Shown here one piece after another: positions 17,025-25,685 of a DNA stretch of 64,000 bases. The notes below the pieces were generated by a model, which worked only from the letters and a program-made list of their open reading frames with translations, searched no databases and was not told the origin of the DNA. The stretch is from contig CAYZTG010000002.1 in assembly GCA_964481475.1 (NCBI GenBank), positions 25,763 to 89,762 on the forward strand. Reading direction: 5' to 3'. The translations under genes and the position numbers were made by a program. This DNA comes from DUQU01 sp964481475 (GTDB taxonomy: Bacteria; Bacillota_I; Bacilli_A; Acholeplasmatales; UBA5453). How positions within the stretch are numbered: the first letter of the stretch is position 1; each line of letters begins with the position of its first letter.

Positions 17025-18182
17025 ATGAATAAAAGACTATTTACATCTGAATCAGTTACGATGGGACATCCAGATAAAATTGCTGATCGAATTTCAGATG
17101 CTATTTTAGATACAATCTTGGCTAAGGATAAAGATGCTCATGTTGCTGTTGAAACTTTGGTTACAACCGGACTAGTTTTTGTATCAGGAGAAGTAGAAAC
17201 TAAGGCTACCTTTGACATTGAAAAAGTTGTTCGAGGAACAGTTAGGAAAATAGGGTATACAAGAGGTAAATACGGGTTTGATGCGGATAATCTAGCTGTT
17301 ATCTCAAGTATTCATTCGCAGTCACCTGATATTAAAATGGGTGTTTTAAAGGCCGATGGAACAATCGGTGCTGGTGATCAAGGATTAATGTTTGGCTATG
17401 CTTGTACCGAGACCGAAAACTTGATGCCTCTCTCTTTAGAACTTTCTCATCAACTAGTAAAAAGAGTTGACCTTTTGAGACAATCTAAAAGATTAACTTA
17501 TCTTAGACCAGATGGTAAAGCTCAAGTAACACTAGAATACGATAATAATAATAAACCATTTAGGGCAGAAGCGATCGTTGTTTCTGTTCAACATAAAGAA
17601 ATGGATTTAGATGTACTTAAAAAAGATATCGTAAATGAAGTTATTTTAAAAATAATTCCCAACAATTTTATAGATGAGCAAACAAAGATATTTATTAACC
17701 CAACAGGTAAGTTTGTAACGGGTGGTCCCAAAGGAGATACGGGATTAACAGGTAGAAAAATAATCGTTGATACATATGGTGGTTATGCAAGGAACGGTGG
17801 GGGTGCCCTTTCAGGTAAGGATCCTTCAAAAGTTGATAGAAGTGCAAGTTATATGGCTAGATATTTAGCTAAAAATATTGTGAAGAGTGGCCTTGCAACA
17901 AAGTGTGAAGTTCAATTAGCTTATGTAATAGGCGTAAGCGAACCAGTAAGTATAAGAGTAGATACATTTAATACTAATGTTGTTGATGAGGATTTAATTG
18001 TTAGTAAATTAATTGAAAATATAAGTTTGACTCCCAAAAGTATTATGGAAAGATTTAATTTGTGCTCACCAATTTACGAGCAAACAAGTTTTTATGGTCA
18101 TATGGGGCGAGAAGACTTAGATCTACCTTGGGAAAGAACAGATTTGGTAGATTTATTTAAGCAATTAATTAGAAATGAATAA
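17025..18182 (+). CDS. metK: S-adenosylmethionine synthase
   Basis: MetK makes S-adenosylmethionine from methionine and ATP. It has 385 residues, the normal length. The N-terminal FTSESVTMGHPDKIADRISDAILD, the loop motif GAGDQGLMFGYA, and the C-terminal GGGALSGKDPSKVDRS glycine-rich and P-loop-like motif are all present. An AAAGGAG ribosome site lies ahead. Its own product should control it through the SAM-I riboswitch directly upstream. Confidence 0.97.
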   Translation: MNKRLFTSESVTMGHPDKIADRISDAILDTILAKDKDAHVAVETLVTTGLVFVSGEVETKATFDIEKVVRGTVRKIGYTRGKYGFDADNLAVISSIHSQSPDIKMGVLKADGTIGAGDQGLMFGYACTETENLMPLSLELSHQLVKRVDLLRQSKRLTYLRPDGKAQVTLEYDNNNKPFRAEAIVVSVQHKEMDLDVLKKDIVNEVILKIIPNNFIDEQTKIFINPTGKFVTGGPKGDTGLTGRKIIVDTYGGYARNGGGALSGKDPSKVDRSASYMARYLAKNIVKSGLATKCEVQLAYVIGVSEPVSIRVDTFNTNVVDEDLIVSKLIENISLTPKSIMERFNLCSPIYEQTSFYGHMGREDLDLPWERTDLVDLFKQLIRNE

Positions 18183-18194
18183 TTGGGGGAAACG

Positions 18195-18737
18195 ATGGGA
18201 ACACTTGAACTAGCTTTATTAATAATTGGATTAGTAATATTAATAGTAATCGTACCTCTAATCTGGTTTATTTTAACTAATAACGCTTTTAAGAGACTTC
18301 AAAAAGAAATTAATGAAGCTAAAATAGTTTTAAATACTTCAATTATGACTTTTTATGAAGTTTTTATTCGGACTTTCAATGAATGTGTCAAAAAACACCA
18401 TTTAGACGATGACCTTGTTAATAGTATAAAAAGTATTAAAGGCCCTAATCTAAATGATGGTTTTGAAGAAAAACAAAAGTTTGTCTACCAACTTTTTGAA
18501 CTGATTAAAGTAACGGTTAATGAGGTAAATGAAAAAACACTTATCAAAAATAGTCAGGAATTTAATGAGTGTTTAAGAAGAACTAATGAAGAAATTGAAG
18601 CTTTGTATGCTGCTAGAAGAGTTTATAATGCTAGTGTTAGTTACTTTAACCAAAAAAGAATTACTTTCCCTCATAAAATTGTTGGAAAATTAAGGGGTTT
18701 TACAAACTATCCGTTTTTTGAGACAGAATTACCTTAA
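18195..18737 (+). CDS. LemA-family membrane-anchored protein
   Basis: A 180-residue protein with one N-terminal transmembrane helix (LALLIIGLVILIVIVPLIWF, residues ~4-23) and a helical, coiled-coil-rich body. The C-terminal EEIEALYAARRVYNASVSYF and FPHKIVGKLRGFTNYPFFE match the LemA family end motifs (AARRFYN..V..YN, FP..L.....F....FF). Function is unknown in the family. ATG 18195 is chosen because GGGGGAA lies just before it; a TTG at 18183 is inside the intergenic site. It follows metK by 12 bases and may be read through from it. The N-terminal half is weakly conserved, so this is a divergent LemA. Confidence 0.65.
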   Translation: MGTLELALLIIGLVILIVIVPLIWFILTNNAFKRLQKEINEAKIVLNTSIMTFYEVFIRTFNECVKKHHLDDDLVNSIKSIKGPNLNDGFEEKQKFVYQLFELIKVTVNEVNEKTLIKNSQEFNECLRRTNEEIEALYAARRVYNASVSYFNQKRITFPHKIVGKLRGFTNYPFFETELP

Positions 18738-18791
18738 AAAGTAATTTTGTTTATAATATTAAGTATAAATATGATAAACTAACATAGGATA

Positions 18792-18812
18792 TATAATAAA
18801 AAGAAGAGTGAT
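18792..18812 (+). promoter_or_regulatory. -10 box and AGAGTGAT ribosome site of secA
   Basis: TATAAT at 18792-18797 is followed by AGAGTGAT ending at 18812 and the ATG at 18816. The predicted leader is only about a dozen bases, like several other genes here. Confidence 0.4.
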
Positions 18813-18815
18813 AAA

Positions 18816-21262
18816 ATGTTTAAAAAGTTTTTTGATAGCGGTCGCAAAGAGTTTAAAAAAATAATTCCCATCGCTGAGAAAATAGATGCTTTAAAAGAAG
18901 ATATGAAGGCACTAAGTGACGAAGATTTAAGAAATAAAACGACTGAATTTAAAGAAAGATTTACCAAAGGAGAAACACTTGAAGACTTATTAGTTGAAGC
19001 TTTTGCGGTTGTTAGAGAAGCTTCATTAAGAGTAACAGGTCTTTATCCTTATTTTGTGCAGCTAATTGGAGGAATTGTTATTCATCGGGGGAATATTGCC
19101 GAAATGAAAACTGGTGAAGGAAAAACTCTAACAGCTGTTATGCCTGCCTATTTAAACGCTTTAAATGGCAATGGAGTTCATATTGTAACTGTTAACGAAT
19201 ATTTGGCCAAAAGAGAAGTAGAAGGTGAAATAGGCGATATTTTCCGTTTCTTAGGATTAACAGTAGCAGTTAATATTAGAGCTTTAAGTTCCCAAGAGAA
19301 AAAGGATGCTTATGCAAGTGATATTTTATACTCAACAAACTCAGAATTAGGATTCGACTACTTAAGAGACCACATGGTTTTATATCAAGAAGATATTACT
19401 CAAAAAAGGGGTTTATCTTTTGCAATAATTGATGAAGTAGACTCAATNNNNNNNNNNTTGATGAAGCAAGAACACCATTAATTATTTCTGGTGGAGCAAA
19501 ACAAAACATGAATCTTTATCAAAGCGCCGATCGCTTTGTTAAATCAATTAGGGATGAAGATTACTATATTGATATTGAATCGAAATCAATTGAATTATCT
19601 GAATCAGGAATAAGTAAAGCTGAACAGATTTTTTCTCTTGAAAACTTATATGATATTAAAAACGTTAATTTAGTTCATCATTTGAATAATGCCTTGAGAG
19701 CAAATTATATTATGTTCAAAGACAAAGACTATATGGTCCAAGATAATGCTGTTTTAATTATTGACCAGTTTACAGGAAGAGTACTACCTGGAAGACAGTT
19801 TTCTGAAGGACTCCACCAAGCATTAGAAGCAAAAGAAAAAGTCGAAATAAAAAAAGAAACAATTACTGTCGCAACCATTACATATCAAAACTTTTTTAGA
19901 ATGTATAAAAAACTTTCTGGAATGACAGGAACAGCTAAAACTGAGGAAGAAGAATTTAGAGAAATCTATAATATGTATGTCGTTGAAATTCCTACAAATG
20001 AACCGGTTGTAAGAGTTGATGCTCCTGATTTCTTATTTGCAACTTTAGAAGAAAAATATGAAGCATTAATTAGTGATGTTGAAGAAAGACATAAAAAAGG
20101 TCAACCAGTCCTTTTAGGTACAATCGCTGTTGAAACAAGTGAATATTTATCTTTGTTATTAAAAAAAAGACGAATTCCCCATGATGTATTAAATGCGAAG
20201 CAACACGAAAGAGAAGCAGAGATAATTCTAAATGCTGGTAAAGTAGGCGCCGTCACAATTGCGACGAACATGGCTGGTAGAGGAACTGATATTAAATTAG
20301 GTGAAGGCGTTGTTGAATTGGGTGGTCTTGCTGTTATTGGTAGTGAAAGACATGAATCAAGACGTATTGATAATCAGCTAAGAGGTCGTTCTGGACGTCA
20401 AGGAGATCCAGGATTTTCTAGATTTTACTTATCAGCTGAAGACGAATTATTAATGAGATTTGGTGGCGAGTCATTTAAATCAAGAGTACAAATGATTCAA
20501 AATCTACAAGTGGATAAAAATGATAAAAACAATGGACCAAATCCTTTAGAATCTCGCATGTTTACGAGATTTATCGCGGGTGCACAAAAAAGAATTGAAG
20601 GTCAAAACTATGATGTTCGTAAAAGTGTTTTAAGATATGATGATGTAATAAGAAAACAAAGAGAAGTTATATATCAAGAACGAACAAATGTCATTACTGG
20701 CGAAGATTTAGAACCATACGTCAAGAAAACAATTGAAAATTATGTAACGGCCGTCTATAACGATCCAAACGAAGACCTATATACAAAATTTGATGGTCAC
20801 CTATTCCCTAAAGGGACTTTAAAAAAGGAAGAAAATTATCAATTAGACGATATTATTAATATAGTTTTAGCGGAACTTAGTCGTAAGAAGGAACAAGTAC
20901 CTCCTGAAATTTTTAAAGAGTTTTTAAAAGTAATAACATTAAGAGTTATTGATACTCACTGGACAAGACATATTGATCAAATGGATGAATTAAGACAAAA
21001 TGTTAGACTCCAATCTTATGCTCAATCAAATCCTTTACAAGTTTATCAAGAAGAAGGTTTTAGGTTATACCGCGATATGACTAGTTCAATTTCCAAAGAC
21101 ATTACTATGTACGCCATGAGAGCTCAAATAAGAGTAAATACTGAAAGAGAACAAGTAGTTAAAAACACTAGTACTAATGAAGGTGGCGAATTACAGAAAA
21201 AACGCCCTAAAGCAAAAGGAAATAAGTATCAAAGAAGTATGCCAAATTGGCGTAAACAATAA
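18816..21262 (+). CDS. secA: Preprotein translocase ATPase SecA, interrupted by an assembly gap
   Basis: SecA drives secreted proteins through SecYEG. Walker A (MKTGEGKTLTAV), Walker B (IIDEVDS), the preprotein cross-linking domain, and the second helicase half (TNMAGRGTDIKLGEG, GRSGRQGDPGFSRF) are all present. Ten Ns at 19448-19457 break the frame on paper: read literally the first part ends at ~19481 and the second starts at ~19460. Conservation predicts DSILIDEARTPL across the gap, which needs five bases, so the gene is almost surely intact at about 813 residues. The C-terminus ends in a Lys-rich tail (KYQRSMPNWRKQ) with no cysteines, so the usual zinc-binding SecB/ribosome-contact motif is missing. 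It ends at a shared terminator. Confidence 0.93.
19448..19457. other. Assembly gap (10 N) inside secA
   Basis: Ten consecutive undetermined bases within the codons after IIDEVDS. The flanking reading frames fit a gap of 5 bases (or 5 plus a multiple of 3), not 10, so the N count is a placeholder. Confidence 0.97.
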
Positions 21263-21278
21263 GATAACTAATTAGATA

Positions 21279-21308
21279 AAAAAACTGCTCATTTAAGGGC
21301 AGTTTTTT
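21279..21308. terminator. Bidirectional terminator between secA and pepF
   Basis: A 12-bp stem (core CTGCTC with GGGCAG, including one G-T pair, extended by A/T pairs) with T runs in both directions. It lies between two convergent genes. Confidence 0.88.
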
Positions 21309-21317
21309 AATTATTAT

Positions 21318-23063
21318 TTAAATATTTAGTAATCTAATTACCTCATCAATGTCTTTTTTAATAATCTTCAAGGAATTAATCCAAAAAGCTTTTTTAGTAA
21401 CATCAATGTTCATTGATTTCGCAACATCTTCAACTGTAGCTTTAGTTGTTAAAGCGAGAAGATTGTCATAATTTTTGATAAAAGCTTCTTTATCTTCTAA
21501 ATAGATAGCATATAATCCTTTACCAAAGAGTAAACCAAAAGCATAAGGGAAGTTATAAAAATTGAGCCCGCTACTATAATAATGTCCTTTGTTCAACCAC
21601 ATGAAGGGATGAAGGATATTTGGATCTAAACCATCTTGATACGCTTCTTTTTGGGCACTAATCATAATTGATTTCATTTGATCTTTAGAAATTGGTCCAT
21701 CTGCTAGTTTAATAATTTCAGTTTCAAAAATGTATCTTGATAATATATCAATAATTACTTGAGTATCTCCTTGAAGAGCAATTTCTAAAACAGAAAGTCT
21801 TTCTTCATCATCTGTAAGTTCACTTAATAAATGATTAGTTACGATCGTTTCACAAAAAATTGAAGCTGTCTCAGCTAGGGGCATTGGATAACTCCAGTTA
21901 AGAGGAGTATTATCACTAATAATTTCGCCATGATAACCATGACCAAGTTCGTGAGCTAAAGTAGAAACATCAGATAAAGAACCAGTAAAGTTTGATAAAA
22001 TTCTACTTTGTTTTAATTGAGGTTGATTACTACAAAAAGCTCCCCCACTTTTACCTCTTTTTGGGAAGGGGTCTAACCAATTCAAAGTAAATGCTTTTGA
22101 GGCAAAACCACTTAACTTAGAGCTATAACTACCAAAAGCCTCCACAATCACAGTTTGGGCCTCCTCATAAGTATATGTTTTCTTTAAACTACCAACGGGA
22201 GCGAATAAGTCATAAAACGGTAAGCCATTCTTGTGGCCCAGATAATTTGCTTTTGCTTTTAAATAATTAGCAAAATATGGTCTAAAATCTCTCATAGCAT
22301 CAATCATCGCAGTAAGTGTTTCTAAGCTCATATTTGAACTTATCAGAGTTGACTCAATTACATTATCATAGCCTCTAAGTTCGCTCATGATCACAACTTC
22401 TCTTTTAATATTTGAAAGTGCTAAAGCAACCATTTCCTCAATACTTTCAGAAGCTTCTATTTCGGCGTAGTAAGCAGCTTTTCTCACTTTTTCATCTTTG
22501 TCATAAGCAAGATTTCTTACTTCTGGTAAGGTAATGTTTTTTCCTTCATATAAAACGTCCAATTTAGCGGTTAACAAGTTTTGTACTTGTGACCAAGAAC
22601 TAGAGGAGACCTCTCTTAATTTGCTATATAAGATTTCTTCTTGTTCAGTAAGCAAATGTTTTGAACTTTCTTTTATTTTGTTTAGTTGAAAAAAATTATC
22701 TTTTATAATGTCATTATTAAGATATTTTTCAAGTTCAACACTAGATAGATATCTAGTAAACAAAACATTTGTTTGAGTTGTCTCATTCAGCATCTTTGAT
22801 AACTGTGCTAAATTTAACAATGCTTGTTGATTAGAAACATCCGTGGATCTTGTTAAACTATTAAATGAAGTTAATGTGCGAACTAGTTTAACCATTTCTT
22901 GGTTAATTTCTATGTACTTTAAAAGAACCTCTAGTTCCTTTAATTGGCTCATTAAACTAGGTAATTGTAAATAATCACTAATTAATAATTCTAATCTTTT
23001 AATATCTTTTTGATAGTTTGGATCATCAAATCCTAAATAAAAATCTTTTAAATCCCAATTCAT
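21318..23063 (-). CDS. pepF: M3-family oligoendopeptidase F
   Basis: A 581-residue cytoplasmic metallopeptidase of the M3B (PepF) group, which cleaves short peptides. The zinc-binding HExxH is in STLAHELGHGYH, with the third ligand region in PMPLAETASIFCET. Length is close to the family norm of ~600. The start follows GAGGTG on the minus strand. It is a single gene between its own promoter and the terminator shared with secA. Confidence 0.93.
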   Translation of the reverse strand: MNWDLKDFYLGFDDPNYQKDIKRLELLISDYLQLPSLMSQLKELEVLLKYIEINQEMVKLVRTLTSFNSLTRSTDVSNQQALLNLAQLSKMLNETTQTNVLFTRYLSSVELEKYLNNDIIKDNFFQLNKIKESSKHLLTEQEEILYSKLREVSSSSWSQVQNLLTAKLDVLYEGKNITLPEVRNLAYDKDEKVRKAAYYAEIEASESIEEMVALALSNIKREVVIMSELRGYDNVIESTLISSNMSLETLTAMIDAMRDFRPYFANYLKAKANYLGHKNGLPFYDLFAPVGSLKKTYTYEEAQTVIVEAFGSYSSKLSGFASKAFTLNWLDPFPKRGKSGGAFCSNQPQLKQSRILSNFTGSLSDVSTLAHELGHGYHGEIISDNTPLNWSYPMPLAETASIFCETIVTNHLLSELTDDEERLSVLEIALQGDTQVIIDILSRYIFETEIIKLADGPISKDQMKSIMISAQKEAYQDGLDPNILHPFMWLNKGHYYSSGLNFYNFPYAFGLLFGKGLYAIYLEDKEAFIKNYDNLLALTTKATVEDVAKSMNIDVTKKAFWINSLKIIKKDIDEVIRLLNI

Positions 23064-23088
23064 CTCTACACCTCATTCTTTAACTCCT

Positions 23089-23117
23089 ATTTTACTTTAT
23101 TTGTGATGTTAAGGCAA
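23089..23117 (-). promoter_or_regulatory. Putative promoter of pepF
   Basis: Minus-strand TTGCCT (23117-23112) and TAAAAT (23094-23089) are 17 bases apart, ~25 bases upstream of the pepF start. Confidence 0.5.
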
Positions 23118-23199
23118 ACTAACAATGATAATTTGTTAACCTAAAAAAATATTAGATATAATTATTGCTTATAAGTTAAACACTATGCTAAGATGATAC

Positions 23200-23205
23200 T
23201 ATAAT
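23200..23205 (+). promoter_or_regulatory. -10 box of the cyclophilin gene
   Basis: TATAAT at 23200-23205, 24 bases ahead of the ATG at 23230, which is itself preceded by GGGAGGAT. The best -35 at 17 bases is TTAAAC (23177-23182), a weak match. Confidence 0.45.
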
Positions 23206-23229
23206 GTTGAAAGATAGGGAGGATATTTA

Positions 23230-23706
23230 ATGAAAGAAATTGTGTTAATAAAAGTCAAAGATTTTGGTGAAATTGAAGTAATTATTGAAAATAAAGAGGC
23301 GCCAATTACAGTGGAAAACTTTCTCAATTTGGTAAAAGAAAACTATTATGATAATTCGTCATTTCATAGAGTAATTAGTGGCTTTATGATTCAAGGAGGT
23401 ATTGGTAGGAATAATGCCAAACCAATAGTTGGAGAATTTAGTTCAAATAACATTGCCAATAACCTAAAACACCAAAGAGGAGTGATCTCAATGGCAAGAA
23501 CAATGGTACCAAATTCCGCTACTAGTCAATTTTTTATTATGCATGAAAATTCACCGCATTTAGATAATAATTATGCATCCTTTGGTTATGTAACTAAGGG
23601 AATAGAAGTAGTTGATAAAATAGCAGGAGTTGAAACTGATCATAATGATAAACCATTAAAACCAGTAATCATTGAAAGTATTAGAATTATAGAAAATAAA
23701 AGCTAA
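23230..23706 (+). CDS. Cyclophilin-type peptidyl-prolyl cis-trans isomerase
   Basis: A 158-residue single-domain cyclophilin that speeds proline isomerisation during folding. The active-site block FHRVISGFMIQGG and the later MARTMVPNSATSQFFIMHEN are clear; the catalytic Arg is in FHRV. There is no signal peptide, so it is cytoplasmic. The gene is alone: it is divergent from pepF, and its stop codon is inside a terminator stem shared with nagB. Confidence 0.93.
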   Translation: MKEIVLIKVKDFGEIEVIIENKEAPITVENFLNLVKENYYDNSSFHRVISGFMIQGGIGRNNAKPIVGEFSSNNIANNLKHQRGVISMARTMVPNSATSQFFIMHENSPHLDNNYASFGYVTKGIEVVDKIAGVETDHNDKPLKPVIIESIRIIENKS

Positions 23707-23727
23707 GGAAAATCTTAGCTTTTTTTT
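23698..23727. terminator. Bidirectional terminator between the cyclophilin gene and nagB
   Basis: A perfect 10-bp stem AAAAGCTAAG with CTTAGCTTTT and a GAAAAT loop. Runs of T follow on the plus strand and A-rich sequence precedes, so it can also serve nagB. The cyclophilin stop codon lies in the left arm. Confidence 0.9.
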
Positions 23728-24433
23728 ATAGTAATGAAGCGGCTTCCTCATCAATATAAATAGTAATATTAGGATGGCTTTTTAAAATTGTACAAGGCCA
23801 TAAAAGGCTAACTTCTCCTTTTATTAGTTCATAAATTGGTTTTGCTTTGGCTTTACCTGTAGCCATTAAGACTATTTCTTTAGCCATCATAATATCTTTT
23901 AGTCCCATTGAATAAGCATGAGTAGGAACGTCATTGATATTAGCGAAAAGTCGGGAATTATCTAGTCTTGTTTGCTCTGCTAAGCGAACTTTATGGGTAG
24001 TTGAATCAAAAGGAGTATGAGGTTCATTAAAGCCAATATGTCCGTTTGTGCCTAAACCTAGAATTTGTAAGTCAATGGGGTTATCTTTTAAAAATTTACT
24101 ATAGTTGAGGTATGTTTCTTTTACTGGGAAATAGGTATTTTTTAAATTGATATTTAAGTGTTTAAAGAGGTTTTCCTTCATATAAGTGTGATAACTTTGT
24201 TGATGATCTAAGGGAAGGTCAGCATACTCATCTAAGTTGAATGTTTTAATAGCACTATAATCGGTTTGATTATTTTGGTAATCTAATACCAAATTAGCAT
24301 AGATTCCTAAAGGGGTAGAACCGGTCGCCAAGCCTAGGTTGGCCTCTTTTTTATTAGCGACTAAAGCAACAATTTTATCACTAATAAGTTTATCTAAAAC
24401 AGCTTTTTCTTTAATAATTATTTTCATTGTCAT
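23726..24433 (-). CDS. nagB: Glucosamine-6-phosphate deaminase
   Basis: NagB converts glucosamine-6-phosphate to fructose-6-phosphate and ammonia, the second catabolic step after NagA. It has 235 residues, the short Firmicutes form without the allosteric C-terminal extension of the E. coli enzyme. GLATGSTPLGIY (phosphate loop), FNLDEYADL, and LGLGTNGHIGFNEP are present. The ATG overlaps the nagA stop as ATGA (24433-24430), so the two are coupled. Confidence 0.95.
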   Translation of the reverse strand: MTMKIIIKEKAVLDKLISDKIVALVANKKEANLGLATGSTPLGIYANLVLDYQNNQTDYSAIKTFNLDEYADLPLDHQQSYHTYMKENLFKHLNINLKNTYFPVKETYLNYSKFLKDNPIDLQILGLGTNGHIGFNEPHTPFDSTTHKVRLAEQTRLDNSRLFANINDVPTHAYSMGLKDIMMAKEIVLMATGKAKAKPIYELIKGEVSLLWPCTILKSHPNITIYIDEEAASLL

Positions 24434-25554
24434 TTCCTTTCATAAAGTGTCTTGCCACTTACAATAGTTTTTATAATATTATAATCTTGATCAAGTAAAA
24501 CAAAATCAGCAATTTTTCCTTCTTTAATACTGCCAATATCACTAGCTAAATTTAACTCTTTTGCTGCATTCAAACTCATCATTTTACTAATTTCAACAAG
24601 TGATATTTCTAAACTAAGCATATTTTTAAAAGCATCAATCATTTTTAAAATTGAACCGGCCAAAGTGCCGTCCTTTAACGTTGCCATTCCATCTTTGATA
24701 TAGACTGTTTGACCGCCAAGTTCACTAATACCATCACTTAATCCTTTTGCTCTCATTGAATCAGTAATAACGATAACTCTATCTGGAGTTTTTGTCTTTA
24801 ACAAGAGTTTTGCTGCCTCTTTTGAGACATGAATAAAATCTAAAATCAATTCAGTATGTAACTCATCTAACAATAGTCCTGCTCCGGTTGCGCCAATATC
24901 ACGGTGGTGAAAGGGACTTAAAGCATTAAACATATGGGTGACAGAAGTAAGACCTAACTTTGTTGACTTCAAAACTTCATTAAAAGTCGCATTAGAGTGA
25001 GCTATTGAAGTAACTAAGTTTTGCTTGTTTAACTCTTTAATGAAATCATAAGCACCGTTCATTTCTGGAGCTAAAGAGATTTTTTTAATTAAGTAGCCAC
25101 TTTCTTTTTGCCAATCATTAAATAACTCTAAATTAGGCTCAATAATAAATTCTAATGGTTGAGCTCCTTTTTTTAGGGGATTAATAAAGGGACCTTCTAA
25201 ATGAATACCTAATACTTTTGCATAGTTATTATGATGGAGATAATAGGTATGGATATTTTTAAGTGCTTTGGCTTTATTAGGAATAGAATTTGTAATTGTA
25301 GTAGGTAAGAAAGATGTTGTTCCTTCTTGAAGTAATGATTTAGCGATTCCAGTGATGGCTTCAATTGTAGAGTCCATGACATCAAAACCGGCTGATCCAT
25401 GGATGTGGTTATCAATAAAGCCAGCGATTAAAGTAGGTGTGCCCGTTTTCTCTTTACCTTTTTCGATAATTTTAGTTATTTTTTCATCATAAAAAATATC
25501 ACCAAAAATAACTTTGTTTTCTAAGACAATATTGACATTTTCAATTTTTTTCAT
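24430..25554 (-). CDS. nagA: N-acetylglucosamine-6-phosphate deacetylase
   Basis: NagA removes the acetyl group from GlcNAc-6-P. It has 374 residues from ATG 25554, which follows GGAGGTTA by three bases; an earlier ATG at 25566 overlaps that site. Metal-binding and active-site motifs seen: GFIDNHIHGSAGFD, HLEGPFINP, SIAHSNATF, THMFNALSPFHHR, and the catalytic Asp in VIVITDSMRAKG. With nagB it forms a two-gene amino-sugar operon; no GlcNAc transporter lies next to it in this window. Confidence 0.95.
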   Translation of the reverse strand: MKKIENVNIVLENKVIFGDIFYDEKITKIIEKGKEKTGTPTLIAGFIDNHIHGSAGFDVMDSTIEAITGIAKSLLQEGTTSFLPTTITNSIPNKAKALKNIHTYYLHHNNYAKVLGIHLEGPFINPLKKGAQPLEFIIEPNLELFNDWQKESGYLIKKISLAPEMNGAYDFIKELNKQNLVTSIAHSNATFNEVLKSTKLGLTSVTHMFNALSPFHHRDIGATGAGLLLDELHTELILDFIHVSKEAAKLLLKTKTPDRVIVITDSMRAKGLSDGISELGGQTVYIKDGMATLKDGTLAGSILKMIDAFKNMLSLEISLVEISKMMSLNAAKELNLASDIGSIKEGKIADFVLLDQDYNIIKTIVSGKTLYERK

Positions 25555-25576
25555 ATTAACCTCCATAGTTAAATTT

Positions 25577-25605
25577 ATTATAGTCTTTTTCTATTAATTT
25601 CGCAA
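25577..25605 (-). promoter_or_regulatory. Putative promoter of nagAB
   Basis: Minus-strand TTGCGA (25605-25600) and TATAAT (25582-25577) are 17 bases apart, 23 bases ahead of the nagA ATG. Confidence 0.6.
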
Positions 25606-25657
25606 GATAACTATTATTTTAATTATAAATAATTAGATATAAAATAATGATAATTTA

Positions 25658-25666
25658 TGCTATAAT
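25658..25666 (+). promoter_or_regulatory. Extended -10 promoter of prfB
   Basis: TGCTATAAT, with TATAAT at 25661-25666, 20 bases ahead of ATG 25686. No strong -35, as expected of an extended -10 site. Confidence 0.55.
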
Positions 25667-25685
25667 AAACCAAGGAGAAACTGTT

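Noticed and set aside
19440..19510. secA as a broken gene (pseudogene)
   Set aside because: The break coincides with a run of Ns; both sides are full-quality SecA and fit with a five-base gap.
23122..23141. Palindrome TAACAA-TGATAAT-TTGTTA between pepF and the cyclophilin gene as an operator
   Set aside because: Six-base A/T-rich arms with a seven-base spacer are expected by chance here, and the site is not aligned with either promoter.
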